Position numbers and translations under genes: made by a program. A model generated the notes under the pieces. The model was not told the origin of the DNA, did no database searches, and saw only the letters and a program-made list of their open reading frames with translations. This document shows positions 49,690-57,791 of a stretch of DNA of 64,000 nt, one piece after another. How positions within the stretch are numbered: the stretch's first letter is position 1; every line of letters begins with the position of its first letter. Origin of the DNA: Nostoc edaphicum CCNP1411 (GTDB lineage: Bacteria > Cyanobacteriota > Cyanobacteriia > Cyanobacteriales > Nostocaceae); assembly GCF_014023275.1 (NCBI RefSeq), contig NZ_CP054698.1, forward strand, positions 6,533,001 to 6,597,000, read 5' to 3'.

Positions 49690-50187
49690 TTAGTGATTGA
49701 TAAGCTGAGTCCTAGTCATAACTGAACAGAATAATACCTTATTTAACTCATACCGTTTGGCATTCAAAGCAATCTCCATATCCTTTATTTGCTGCCTCAA
49801 GGTGTTTTGCTTGTCAGTCAACTCAACAAGCTTCGCGTTACTCGTTAGCGATCGCAGGGATTGTACAGAATAAACACCTGTTTTACGGATTGCTGGTATT
49901 ACCTCAGATGTGAGCCACTTTTTGAAGCGCTTTGCTTGTGCCTTGCGAGATGTGAGAACGAGAGAGTATAAACCAGACTCATTTACGCAAAGTGTTTCTC
50001 TACCCTGACCTGATACGCGTAATGTTCGTATCAGCTTTTCGTCATCATCCAGCCTACTTACTGCTTTACTCACATCGTCAAGTTCTAATACCTTACAGAT
50101 GTCTTGTGCTATCCACCAAGGACTCTCAGCAGTATCTATAAACCGGATCTCGTGTGACTCAAAGCTGAAAATTGATAAATTTGACAT
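49690..50187 (-). CDS. BRO-N domain protein (prophage antirepressor type)
   Basis: 165 residues. The BRO-N domain spans about residues 10-105: IRFIDTAESPWWIAQDICKVLELDD, LDDDEKLIRTL, LCVNESGLYSLVLTSRKAQAKRFKKWLTSEVIPAIRKTGVY. The C-terminus (about 118-150) is a likely coiled coil for oligomerisation. BRO-N proteins bind DNA and often act as antirepressors in phages. It starts 3 bp from inverted-repeat cluster 1, so it may regulate itself through that site. Confidence 0.85.
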   Translation of the reverse strand: MSNLSIFSFESHEIRFIDTAESPWWIAQDICKVLELDDVSKAVSRLDDDEKLIRTLRVSGQGRETLCVNESGLYSLVLTSRKAQAKRFKKWLTSEVIPAIRKTGVYSVQSLRSLTSNAKLVELTDKQNTLRQQIKDMEIALNAKRYELNKVLFCSVMTRTQLINH

Positions 50188-50189
50188 TG

Positions 50190-50300
50190 ACCTATACCCT
50201 TGATTAGTGAGTGTTACTCTGGACTAACAGTTTTACTAACATAAAAAGTGTTACTGAGAGTGTTACTTTCAAGTAACACTTTCAAAACAAGGGTATAGGT
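50190..50300. promoter_or_regulatory. Inverted-repeat cluster 1
   Basis: Outer 13-bp arms ACCTATACCCTTG (50190-50202) and CAAGGGTATAGGT (50288-50300). Inside are several GTGTTACT/CTAACA boxes, including a near-continuous palindrome of AGTGTTACTT and AAGTAACACT around TC (50259-50280). Shares a 23-bp block with cluster 2 (50219-50241 against 52325-52347, one mismatch). Confidence 0.75.
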
Positions 50301-50341
50301 ATGTCGATTGAAAGAAAATCCAGTTTGAATATTACAAGGAT

Positions 50342-50367
50342 AAAAAAAACGCCATCAATAGATGACG
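50342..50367 (-). terminator. Terminator for the 73-residue gene
   Basis: On the minus strand CGTCATC, 4-nt loop, GATGGCG, then eight T. Confidence 0.75.
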
Positions 50368-50399
50368 CAGTAAAGCTAACTTGTGTTATTCCTAAGTTC

Positions 50400-50621
50400 C
50401 TACCCCATAACTCTTAGCAAAAAGTCGAGATATCGCTTTCTGTGATCCAGTCCATCATCGTTACTTGCAATCGCGGCATATATATCAACAAGTGATTTAG
50501 CGTCTTGAGTAATATCAGCTTTATTGAAGTGGTCAATAATGAATTGTTTACGGCATTCTAATACTTGGTCATAATTCACAGATCCATTCCCTTTTACAAG
50601 TGGCATATTGGTTCCTCTCAT
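50400..50621 (-). CDS. Small unknown protein of the element
   Basis: 73 residues, or 68 from the second Met (MPLVKGNGSV), which sits better after the GAGGAACC site. No family recognised. Soluble, helical C-terminus (DHRKRYLDFLLRVMG), slightly acidic. It has its own terminator and is transcribed leftward like the BRO-N gene. Confidence 0.55.
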   Translation of the reverse strand: MRGTNMPLVKGNGSVNYDQVLECRKQFIIDHFNKADITQDAKSLVDIYAAIASNDDGLDHRKRYLDFLLRVMG

Positions 50622-51163
50622 TAAAAAAAGGCATCATCGAAAAATGACACCATAGCTGAAACGCTAGTAGCCAATATTTTATTTCACTCAGCGAATAGCA
50701 CCCAGAATCTTATTTCATTGCACACAAAGGCACTTCACCGCAGTAAATACCATTAATAAGGGCTGCACAAAGATTACCTTTTTGTAATTACATCCATGCA
50801 CTAAGTGACCTCAGCAAATATGCACGTTTTCTCTTAACAAGGTTTTTGAGAGTAGTTGCCTTGTGGAGCACCGAAAAGAGCCTAAAAAACGAGCGAAATA
50901 TTAGCATCAAACGCTTATGTAGCAAGCTATCGAGAATGCTAAAAATTCAGAGAAATAATGAAAACAGTGTCAAAAATCCTGTAATCCATACACAATAAGC
51001 GTTATAGCCCATATTTTTATTTATATCACAAAAATAATTGACGTTTTCTTATTTATGTGACATAAAGGATATAAGGCAGGGACAGCAAGGGATTCAGAGA
51101 TTTATCGATTCCATAGCGCTGTTGATGTCGATTAGTAAAGTTAGCTGAGGGAAGCAATAGTTT
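50622..51163. other. Central gene-free region of the element
   Basis: About 540 bp of AT-rich DNA between the leftward and rightward genes. It contains the promoter/operator candidate at 51038-51066 and several GC-poor stretches; a replication origin could sit here. No RNA gene recognised. Confidence 0.5.
51038..51066 (+). promoter_or_regulatory. Candidate rightward promoter with 7-1-7 operator
   Basis: TTGACG at 51038-51043, 17 bp, then CATAAA at 51061-51066. A perfect inverted repeat TTTATGTGACATAAA (51052-51066) covers the -10, so a dimeric regulator bound there would block transcription of the rightward genes. Confidence 0.5.
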
Positions 51164-51475
51164 ATGCCTAGAGGTACACCAAAGTCAGGTACTCGTAAGT
51201 CAGGCGGTGGCAGAAAGAAAAAATACAACAGTGAATTAGTGCAGAAGTGGATACCAGTCTCTCTTGCTGACAAGCTAGACGACATCTATTTGCTTCTAAT
51301 CGACCTAGAAAAAGAAGTGACAAAGTGGGAGCTATTGTGTGGGGAAAAAAGCACTTCACCACGCTATGAACAAGCACGTAAGCTTGTTACCACGCTTAGG
51401 GCATTGCTATGCAAACTAGGGATTGATACCACTGAGATTTACGCTGATAACCAAGAAAACAAACAAGAGGAATAG
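51164..51475 (+). CDS. Small basic protein of the element
   Basis: 103 residues, no family recognised. The first 22 residues are very basic and Gly/Ser-rich (PRGTPKSGTRKSGGGRKKKY), as in nucleic-acid-binding tails. The rest is helical (LADKLDDIYLLLIDLEKEVTKWELL) and ends acidic. GAGGGA precedes the ATG. First gene of the rightward group; the next gene starts 8 bp later. Confidence 0.65.
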   Translation: MPRGTPKSGTRKSGGGRKKKYNSELVQKWIPVSLADKLDDIYLLLIDLEKEVTKWELLCGEKSTSPRYEQARKLVTTLRALLCKLGIDTTEIYADNQENKQEE

Positions 51476-51483
51476 GTAAACAG

Positions 51484-51765
51484 ATGAATACCAAAAATAC
51501 AACTAGCAATATTGTTCCGTTCAGACGTTGGGTTATCGACTGCGATCAAATAAAAGCCTATGTGTTGCTAGCACCCGATGGGAAATGGCATGGTAAATGC
51601 TTCTGCTGTCTTAGTTTTGATGGACTCTGTTTTGAGGGGGATATTTTGCGGATGATCTACCCTACACGACAGAGAGCAATTGCCAGTGTTCAGTTCACGG
51701 TCAGAGGTTTATTTGAGAACCCTGAACTTGGTTCTCTATTAAAAATACCTACCAAGGAACCGTAG
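51484..51765 (+). CDS. Small unknown protein of the element
   Basis: 93 residues, no family recognised. Strand-rich, with CFCCLSFDGLCF (four cysteines within 10 residues) that might bind metal. It follows the basic protein in an apparent operon with AGAGGAATAGG near the junction. The GKWHGKCF segment is loosely like GKWYAQVY in the 99-residue protein downstream. Confidence 0.6.
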   Translation: MNTKNTTSNIVPFRRWVIDCDQIKAYVLLAPDGKWHGKCFCCLSFDGLCFEGDILRMIYPTRQRAIASVQFTVRGLFENPELGSLLKIPTKEP

Positions 51766-51880
51766 CCCTAGTAGGTATTGGAAATGATTCATTTTGTCTA
51801 ATCTGTTAATTCAACATTCCCTTTGGTAGTTACCAGCTACCAGAGGGAAACCAAAACAAAAATGTTTAGTAATCAATATC

Positions 51881-52333
51881 ATGATAGCACTGTCATCCAT
51901 CAAAACTAACAGCATCCTGGAAACCAGTAATACAAGTGGACTCCCTGCTGCATACGATTATGCAACGATATATTGTGACAACACTTCCTATTCACTGGCA
52001 TCAAGTCAAGAGCGAGATGAGAACCAATTGGTAAATGATTCCACCGAAGTTGCAACAAGCAATACAAAAACTGTTTGCGGTAAAAATCTCGCACTGAGAA
52101 ACAAAGCACTTCGGGTATTCCGAGATAGGTGTTACCCTTTTTTCTCATTAGATGAAATTGCTCTATACCACAAGCCAAAAGACATCAGAGATTACATAAC
52201 TCTACACGTTCACCCTTTCAACAAAGCTTGCCATCGTGACTTAAGCGTTCGTGGTGGGAGTAAGGATTTCTGGGAATCCGTGATTAAGTGGTGTAAGGTA
52301 TACCCTTGCTCACAAACTAACACTCTAGACTAA
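51881..52333 (+). CDS. Unknown protein of the element
   Basis: 150 residues, no family recognised. The first 60 residues are Ser/Thr/Asn-rich and probably disordered. The C-terminal half (LRNKALRVFRDRCYPFFSLDEIALYHKPKDIRDYITLHVHPF ... KDFWESVIKWCK) looks folded. The last codons overlap inverted-repeat cluster 2, so the cluster encodes the C-terminus (V-Y-P-C-S-Q-T-N-T-L-D). Confidence 0.55.
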   Translation: MIALSSIKTNSILETSNTSGLPAAYDYATIYCDNTSYSLASSQERDENQLVNDSTEVATSNTKTVCGKNLALRNKALRVFRDRCYPFFSLDEIALYHKPKDIRDYITLHVHPFNKACHRDLSVRGGSKDFWESVIKWCKVYPCSQTNTLD

Positions 52334-52392
52334 CAGTTTTACTAACACTTTTTATGTTAGTACAGGGTAACACTTTCAACAGAGGTATACCC
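52307..52392. promoter_or_regulatory. Inverted-repeat cluster 2
   Basis: GGTATACC at 52307-52314 and 52384-52391 frame several CTAACA/GTAACAC boxes, including a TACTAACA / TGTTAGTA hairpin with a 7-nt loop. Begins inside the end of the preceding gene. Confidence 0.75.
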
Positions 52393-52693
52393 TGTACTGC
52401 TGTGCTTTGCGAACGGTTAAATAGTCGATGCTGCTCATAAGTTGTAGACGTATTTTTACAGTGTCCAGCAGAAAATGTTTTTCTAAAACCTTAAGGTATT
52501 AGAATAACTTTTTATTGTATTGAGCTTTGGCGCACTCGCAACCACGAGTCATTGCTGATAAGTTTTGTGGGGGATGACTGTCTTAAGACTTCCCAAGTTT
52601 GGCGTGTAAATGAAAATCAAACTGCAAGGACTACCGGTGTAATCAATTACAGGTTATATTAATGCCCTCACAAAAACTCTAGAATCCAGCACT
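52393..52693. other. Spacer after cluster 2, no gene
   Basis: About 300 bp. No frame or strong hairpin; probably the promoter region of the 99-residue gene. Confidence 0.45.
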
Positions 52694-52993
52694 ATGTTTG
52701 TACTCTCGCATAACTTGCGTTTTCAGGTTTATCGCCGTGGTAATTGCATCGGTGTGGTGAAATATTCTCAAGGTCATGGTAAGTGGTATGCACAAGTTTA
52801 TCAGTGTGGTAAAAAGTGGAATGATTTTGTAAGGGAGATTGCAAGCTGGGTAGGTGAGACGGCTGGTAAAGCTACGGCTCCTATGCATGAGATGTTAATG
52901 CGTTATGCTGACTTTCCCCTTGAGAAGCAACGCTGGAAATTGCCACCTTTTGCAAACAAAGCAGAATGTTTAAAACGTGTTCACAGTTTTTAG
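52694..52993 (+). CDS. Small basic protein of the element
   Basis: 99 residues, no family recognised. Basic, with strands first (LRFQVYRRGNCIGVVKYSQGHGKWYAQVYQCGKKW) and helices later. No signal peptide. It is transcribed toward the integrase and ends about 40 bp before cluster 3. An excisionase role is possible by size and charge but has no motif support. Confidence 0.6.
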   Translation: MFVLSHNLRFQVYRRGNCIGVVKYSQGHGKWYAQVYQCGKKWNDFVREIASWVGETAGKATAPMHEMLMRYADFPLEKQRWKLPPFANKAECLKRVHSF

Positions 52994-53033
52994 GCGACTG
53001 CTATTCATAAGCTTCCCAATAAAACGATATGTA

Positions 53034-53130
53034 GGCATACCCTCCTATCAAACTAACACTTCAAAGTAACATTTTTAGTGTTAGTCTGAGTGTTACTGTG
53101 GAGTAACACTTTTTACAGAGAGGTATACCT
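53034..53130. promoter_or_regulatory. Inverted-repeat cluster 3
   Basis: GGCATACC (53034-53041) and GGTATACC (53122-53129) frame CTAACACT ... AGTGTTAG and AGTGTTACT-GTGG-AGTAACACT hairpins. Lies between convergent genes, just beyond the integrase stop, so it is not a simple promoter operator. Confidence 0.72.
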
Positions 53131-53150
53131 ATCTTGTTGTTTTCTGGATT

Positions 53151-54359
53151 CTAAATATTTGGCATTACAACATCACTGACATCACCCAAATATCTTTTAG
53201 CAATCATGTTGGGTGAATTCCCTACCCACTTAGCTATCATCACACTGTCAACACCGCTCCTGACCATCATTGTTATAGCGGTATGTCTCATCTGATAAGG
53301 GTTCCTATATTCAATATCTGGCAAACTCTCAACTATAGTTTTCCATGCTCGGTTAGCGAAATTATGCCAGTCAATAAGACCACCTTTTTTAGAAGGAAAT
53401 ACAAAATCATCAAGAGTATGCTTTTCAGGCTTGATAGATGCAATAACAGCTTTTAATTGGCTGTTAACAGTGATGGAGCGCTTTGATTGGGTTTTAGTAC
53501 CTGCTTCAATTTCACCACTTGCGGTTAGCTTCTGGCAGAAAGTGATCTTCATCCCCTTGATATGCTTCCATTGCAGTGCTAAAGCTTCTTCAGGGCGGCA
53601 TCCAGTGGTAAATAAAAATTCTACCAACGGAGCGTAGTAGTTATAGTTTGTATTTGTATAAAAAGCTTCAATAATCTGTTTGCGTTCGTCATCACTGAAA
53701 GGATTGATGTCTTCTTTTGTTCCTGATTTTTTTGTCGATGGGATTAAGTTTCTAAGCCCTTCAAAAGTGTTTGACTGTAACTTACCGCTAGCTACTCCCC
53801 ACTTACAGCAAGCATTTATCAATTTCCATTGCTTCTCAAGACTACTAGTGGATGTACCTTTATGATCTTCCACTAGCCAGTGCATCACAGAAACAGCATC
53901 TCTTGCTAACTTGTGAGGGCATTTGATGAGCTTGTTTCTGATACGGTCATAATCAATCATGCTGTTGGCTTTCAAGGTTTTAGATTTGAATTGCGTGTAG
54001 TCTTCAAACAGTTGCAGTAAGTCAACTGCATTCACTGACAATCTAGCTGCTACAATTTCTCTCGCTTCCTCTGCATCCTGAATAGCCGCTTCCTTTGTTC
54101 TGCCCTGTAAAGCCTTTGGTTTGTACTTAGTTAACGTGGGGTCAAAGTATCCGGTTATGCAATCCTGGTAAATTCGATTAGCAATTTCCTCAGCTTTAGC
54201 GATCGCCAGTTTGTCGTTATAGCTTGCTCCTGGTGTTGGGTTAAAGCTGTATCTTTTTCCGGCATGGGAGAATCTGAGGATTATAGAACCGTTGTTATCT
54301 CTAGGCGCAATTTCTCGCATACGTACCACTTCACTTACTTGTTTGCCACATTCTGGCAT
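53151..54359 (-). CDS. int: Tyrosine recombinase (phage-type integrase)
   Basis: 402 residues; Met14 is an alternative start. The N-terminal arm-binding-like region (about 20-75; GSIILRFSHAGKRYSF) is followed by a core-binding SAM-like domain (about 105-200) and the catalytic domain. Active-site residues visible: Arg in TTGCRPEEALALQWKHI, RH in YQMRHTAITM and the nucleophile Tyr in NMIAKRYLGDV; the usual LGH histidine reads WVGN. It should catalyse insertion into tRNA-Phe. Its 5' end carries a TGGCATAAA pair, so arm binding may control its own expression. Confidence 0.93.
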   Translation of the reverse strand: MPECGKQVSEVVRMREIAPRDNNGSIILRFSHAGKRYSFNPTPGASYNDKLAIAKAEEIANRIYQDCITGYFDPTLTKYKPKALQGRTKEAAIQDAEEAREIVAARLSVNAVDLLQLFEDYTQFKSKTLKANSMIDYDRIRNKLIKCPHKLARDAVSVMHWLVEDHKGTSTSSLEKQWKLINACCKWGVASGKLQSNTFEGLRNLIPSTKKSGTKEDINPFSDDERKQIIEAFYTNTNYNYYAPLVEFLFTTGCRPEEALALQWKHIKGMKITFCQKLTASGEIEAGTKTQSKRSITVNSQLKAVIASIKPEKHTLDDFVFPSKKGGLIDWHNFANRAWKTIVESLPDIEYRNPYQMRHTAITMMVRSGVDSVMIAKWVGNSPNMIAKRYLGDVSDVVMPNI

Positions 54360-54373
54360 AAAGCTGGCATAAA
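54354..54373 (+). promoter_or_regulatory. Right arm-type sites at the integrase start
   Basis: TGGCATAAA at 54354-54362 and 54365-54373, 11 bp apart, overlapping the integrase start codon and about 70 bp inside attR. Confidence 0.5.
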
Positions 54374-54442
54374 ATGCAGTGTTGCTATGGAGATTGCAAG
54401 AGGAAAATCTTACACTGCAACGTTTTACAGGAATATTGAGCT

Positions 54443-54499
54443 AGGACTGAAAATCCTCGTGTCACCGGTTCAAGTCCGGTTCCTGGCATACTTCACAGA
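54443..54499 (+). repeat. attR, 57-bp direct repeat (partial tRNA-Phe)
   Basis: Exact copy of attL including the 3' half of tRNA-Phe. It lacks the 5' half, so no functional tRNA is made here. Confidence 0.93.
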
Positions 54500-54656
54500 C
54501 TAAAAGACAACTTGCATAATGCATAAGCAAAAGAGTTGCCTGCAAGTTGTTTTTACCTGGGGTAGAGAACGCTATCAGAATGCGTTCATTCCCTACACCC
54601 TTTGCAAGTTGAATTTACCTATAATCAAAGAAACCGAAGCCACCGCGGTAATAGTC

Positions 54657-55318
54657 ATGCTGTCAGAAAACCTTAAAGTCGTTGGGCTTCCAAGCACTGA
54701 CGAACTAGCTTGCTCGGACGATATACCTGTGGATAATGAGGATCAAAATTTTCTGCCCAACATTCTACTGTTCCTATTAACCTCGATTTGGGCAACGCGC
54801 ACCGATTGGTTTTTTGGCGTAGACATGGCAATCTACCACACGACAGGGGCTAATGCGAGAGTCCCCATAGTACCAGATGGGTTTCTGAGTTTGGGAGTCG
54901 ATCGCAAAAAAGGTGGTAAATCGCGTAGAAGTTACGCTGTCTGGGAAGAAAATGAGGTAGTACCGATACTAGTATTGGAGATGGTATCCCATTCCCCAGG
55001 AAGTGAATACGACGAAAAGCTAGAAATTTATCGGAAACTTGGCGTACTTTACTACATTATTTACAACCCCGAATATTGGCAACGCGATCGACACCAACCA
55101 TTTGAAATTTACAAATTGGCGAACCCTATTGGATGCCAGAGGTTGGTTTAGGAATTGGACGACATCAAGGTGTTATTGGTGGAATTGGTCAGGAATTTCT
55201 ATCTTGGTATGACGAACAAGGAAATCGGTATTTAACGACAGAAGAAAAAGCAGAAAAGTTTGCACAGCATTTACGTTCTCTTGGTATCGACCCCGATAAT
55301 TTACCCAGCAATCCGTAA
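54657..55318 (+). pseudogene. Frameshifted Uma2/DUF820 gene
   Basis: The first frame (from ATG 54657) carries VPIVPDGFLSLGVDRK, VVPILVLEMVSHSPGSEYDEKLEIYRKLGVLYYIIYNP and stops at 55151 after FEIYKLANPIG. The next frame resumes with E-P-Y-W-MPEVGLGIGRHQG and ends at 55318. About 10 residues between IYKL and EPYW, normally present in the family, are missing, so a small deletion caused the shift. Located just outside attR. Confidence 0.85.
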
Positions 55319-55459
55319 ATTAGGTTTGCTTCAAGCTAAAAAGCGGGAAGTTGTTAAGTAGTTGAAATCTTGTTAACCTTTATGCTTAAAATTGCACAAG
55401 AGGTTTATTTGGCATCTAATGACAGCTAAAGTTAACCCTTTGCAGGACTCCCCCAAGCA

Positions 55460-55846
55460 ATGCTGACTGAAATTTTACCTTTCCGTTTTGAGTTAGACAC
55501 GATCGCGATCGCAGGAGCGAGTTTGTGGTCATTGGCGCTATATCTAGGTTTTTCCCCAGTTAATCAATGGGTAATCGAGCAACTCAACCGCTGGTTTAAC
55601 TTTGCCGAGCGATCGCTTTATACTAGCCAATCAGAATTTGAAAAGACTCGTAAAGCCAGAGAATCTCAAAATGCTTTCTACGCTTCTCTGTTCAGTATCG
55701 TGCCTTTTTTAGTAGTTGGTGCTTTATGTAACTGGGGTCTGGAAATTAGTTTAGGTGAGAGTTGGGGAATTAGTACAGGTATATTAGCTTGTATGGGCGC
55801 TGGCATTTATGAACTTGGGCGCAGGGATGGAGAATCTTCGGATTAA
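55460..55846 (+). CDS. Unknown two-helix membrane protein
   Basis: 128 residues, no family recognised. Hydrophobic segments at about 16-32, 71-90 and 103-115 suggest a membrane protein with a cytosolic amphipathic stretch (IEQLNRWFNFAERSLYTSQSEFEKTRKARESQ). The downstream gene begins 11 bp after its stop, so the two probably form an operon. Confidence 0.65.
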   Translation: MLTEILPFRFELDTIAIAGASLWSLALYLGFSPVNQWVIEQLNRWFNFAERSLYTSQSEFEKTRKARESQNAFYASLFSIVPFLVVGALCNWGLEISLGESWGISTGILACMGAGIYELGRRDGESSD

Positions 55847-55856
55847 AAATAAAATT

Positions 55857-56450
55857 ATGAAAAAACTTTTAATGAGCTTGGCATTAGTGTCAGCAAGTAT
55901 TTGTACAGTACTATCTATCTCTGCTTTGTCAAATGCTTTGTCAGATCGTTGCTCACTTCAAAATCAACTCAGCATCCTTCCGCCCGAAATCTTCAACAAA
56001 ATCTTTCCTGAAGAAGTTAATCGGTTGAGTATATTTCAAAAACGTCCGCTAACTTCAGCTTCGGAAAAGGAAATTAAGCAAGCTGCTGTAAACTATACTC
56101 TTGCCCACTCTTGCCAATTTAAGATACTCAGCGGCATACCTGAAGCAATATTTGCCCGTCCAATCAAAGCTGCTGAAATTCCTTCTACTGGTTTTGGTGA
56201 GTTTGATTTTATGGGTAAAGAACCGCCATTGATGTTAGTAGTAGTCAAAGGAAACTTTGACATTAGCGGTTCTACTTCTGGCGGCTTTCAATCTTCAAAT
56301 CCTCGTCGTTCAACAAAGTATACTGCTTATATTTTTGACCTCCAGGCTGGTACACCAATTTTTTCCGCAACTGGATTGACAGGAGAATACTTCCGCAATG
56401 CCCTTAATGACTCAACGGTGCCAGATGATTTAGAATCTGTTGGTCTTTAA
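55857..56450 (+). CDS. Unknown secreted or periplasmic protein
   Basis: 197 residues from ATG 55857; a 16-codon upstream extension overlaps the previous gene and is unlikely. Signal peptide KKLLMSLALVSASICTVLSISALSNA. The mature part has two Cys (near CSLQNQL and HSCQFKIL) that may pair, and no enzymatic motif. It ends 3 bp before the convergent LpxB-like gene. Confidence 0.65.
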   Translation: MKKLLMSLALVSASICTVLSISALSNALSDRCSLQNQLSILPPEIFNKIFPEEVNRLSIFQKRPLTSASEKEIKQAAVNYTLAHSCQFKILSGIPEAIFARPIKAAEIPSTGFGEFDFMGKEPPLMLVVVKGNFDISGSTSGGFQSSNPRRSTKYTAYIFDLQAGTPIFSATGLTGEYFRNALNDSTVPDDLESVGL

Positions 56451-56453
56451 TTG

Positions 56454-57719
56454 TTACCCAATTTCCTCACCAACAATCTGTGCTATCTTCTGGGCTGCAC
56501 CGCTTTCACCGCGAATATTGCGGAGTTTAGCGCGGATATTATCCAATTTTTCTGGATGGGCTAATAAATCTAAAACCATTTCCCCAATTTCTTGCGGTTG
56601 AAGTTTACCCATAAGTTCTGGCACTATTTCTTCCTGTGCCCAGATATTTGGCCATGCTAATAAACCTTTGCGTCTCACAAATCTTAGGAATAACCAATTA
56701 ATTACGTTGGCAAAGGGCGTACCTACACCTGGCAGATTTGCCAGCAATCCAGGTAAACCATCCCAAGAACGCATTGCATCAAGTTGCTGCGTTGGCAGCA
56801 AAACAATCATTGGTATTGCTAAAGCACCGAGTTCGGCAGTGTTTGCCCCCACCGTAGTTAAGCAGATGCAGCACTGCGACAATAAGTTATATGCAGGATT
56901 TTCTTGCCACAGTTCCACAGTTAAGCCCGTTGTTGTTTTAAGCAATGCCTTGCCTCTACCGTCCTCTGGGACAATTAAGGAAGCACCGCCAAAGCCAAAG
57001 ATTTCAGCAATAGAGTTCTTTTTGAGATCGGCAAAACTAGCTAAAGTTTGTAAATCCAGGGTTGGGGCTACAGGAATCACAAATCTGGTTTGCGGTCTTT
57101 TTGCATGAATGTATTCGGCAATGCTTAGAGTTAATGGCACTCCTTGGGATAATTTTGCTGCTTTTGATCCAGGAAGTAAACCAATCAATTCAGTTTTCGG
57201 TGATGCAAGAGAGGAATTTGAATCTAGACTTTCCCCTGCTTCTAGCATCAAATCTCCGACGACAGTGAATTTGTGGGCATATTTTGCTGGGACTTTGGCT
57301 GCAACTTTGGGTTTCATCACACCAAAGCGATCAATCCAGTTATGCCACCTGGCTTCCCATTCGGCGTAAACCACTGTGCGATATCCAAGTTTTTTACCTA
57401 TGACTACGGGAAAAATTTGATCGCCACCGAGGAAAACAACTACACCGCGACTTCTCCAGTCCCAATTTTCAAATGTTTTGCCCCAAAGCAAAAATTGCCA
57501 AAAATGCTCTGCTTCTTGTACTCTATCTACTTCTGGGTAAGAAAGAGCGATCGCAGCTTCTTTTCCACTGGCATTTGAGCAAGGTGACAATACCACAGAA
57601 ATCCTCACTAAAGAAGGATCATCCCCTAGTTCTTGCCGCAATGCCTTTACTACTGGACGCACCCAGGTTGTTACCTCACCTGGGCCATTTGATAGGATGA
57701 GAATATCTACTTCAGTCAT
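56454..57719 (-). CDS. LpxB-like (lipid-A-disaccharide synthase-related) glycosyltransferase
   Basis: 421 residues. N-terminal nucleotide-sugar fold: VDILILSNGPGEVTTWVRPVVKAL. Further motifs are VVFLGGDQIFPVVIGKKLGYRTVVYAEWEARW, LIGLLPGSKAAKLSQGVP and LTTVGANTAELGALAIPMIVLLP, the GT19/GT-B donor region. Close to the cyanobacterial family annotated as lipid-A-disaccharide-synthase-related. Many cyanobacteria lack standard lipid A, so the acceptor is uncertain. Confidence 0.82.
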   Translation of the reverse strand: MTEVDILILSNGPGEVTTWVRPVVKALRQELGDDPSLVRISVVLSPCSNASGKEAAIALSYPEVDRVQEAEHFWQFLLWGKTFENWDWRSRGVVVFLGGDQIFPVVIGKKLGYRTVVYAEWEARWHNWIDRFGVMKPKVAAKVPAKYAHKFTVVGDLMLEAGESLDSNSSLASPKTELIGLLPGSKAAKLSQGVPLTLSIAEYIHAKRPQTRFVIPVAPTLDLQTLASFADLKKNSIAEIFGFGGASLIVPEDGRGKALLKTTTGLTVELWQENPAYNLLSQCCICLTTVGANTAELGALAIPMIVLLPTQQLDAMRSWDGLPGLLANLPGVGTPFANVINWLFLRFVRRKGLLAWPNIWAQEEIVPELMGKLQPQEIGEMVLDLLAHPEKLDNIRAKLRNIRGESGAAQKIAQIVGEEIG

Positions 57720-57791
57720 TAGTTAATGGTCAGGAGTTAAGGGCCATTATTTACATACGTTGAATTTATTTCGCTGACTTAATTAGGCAAA

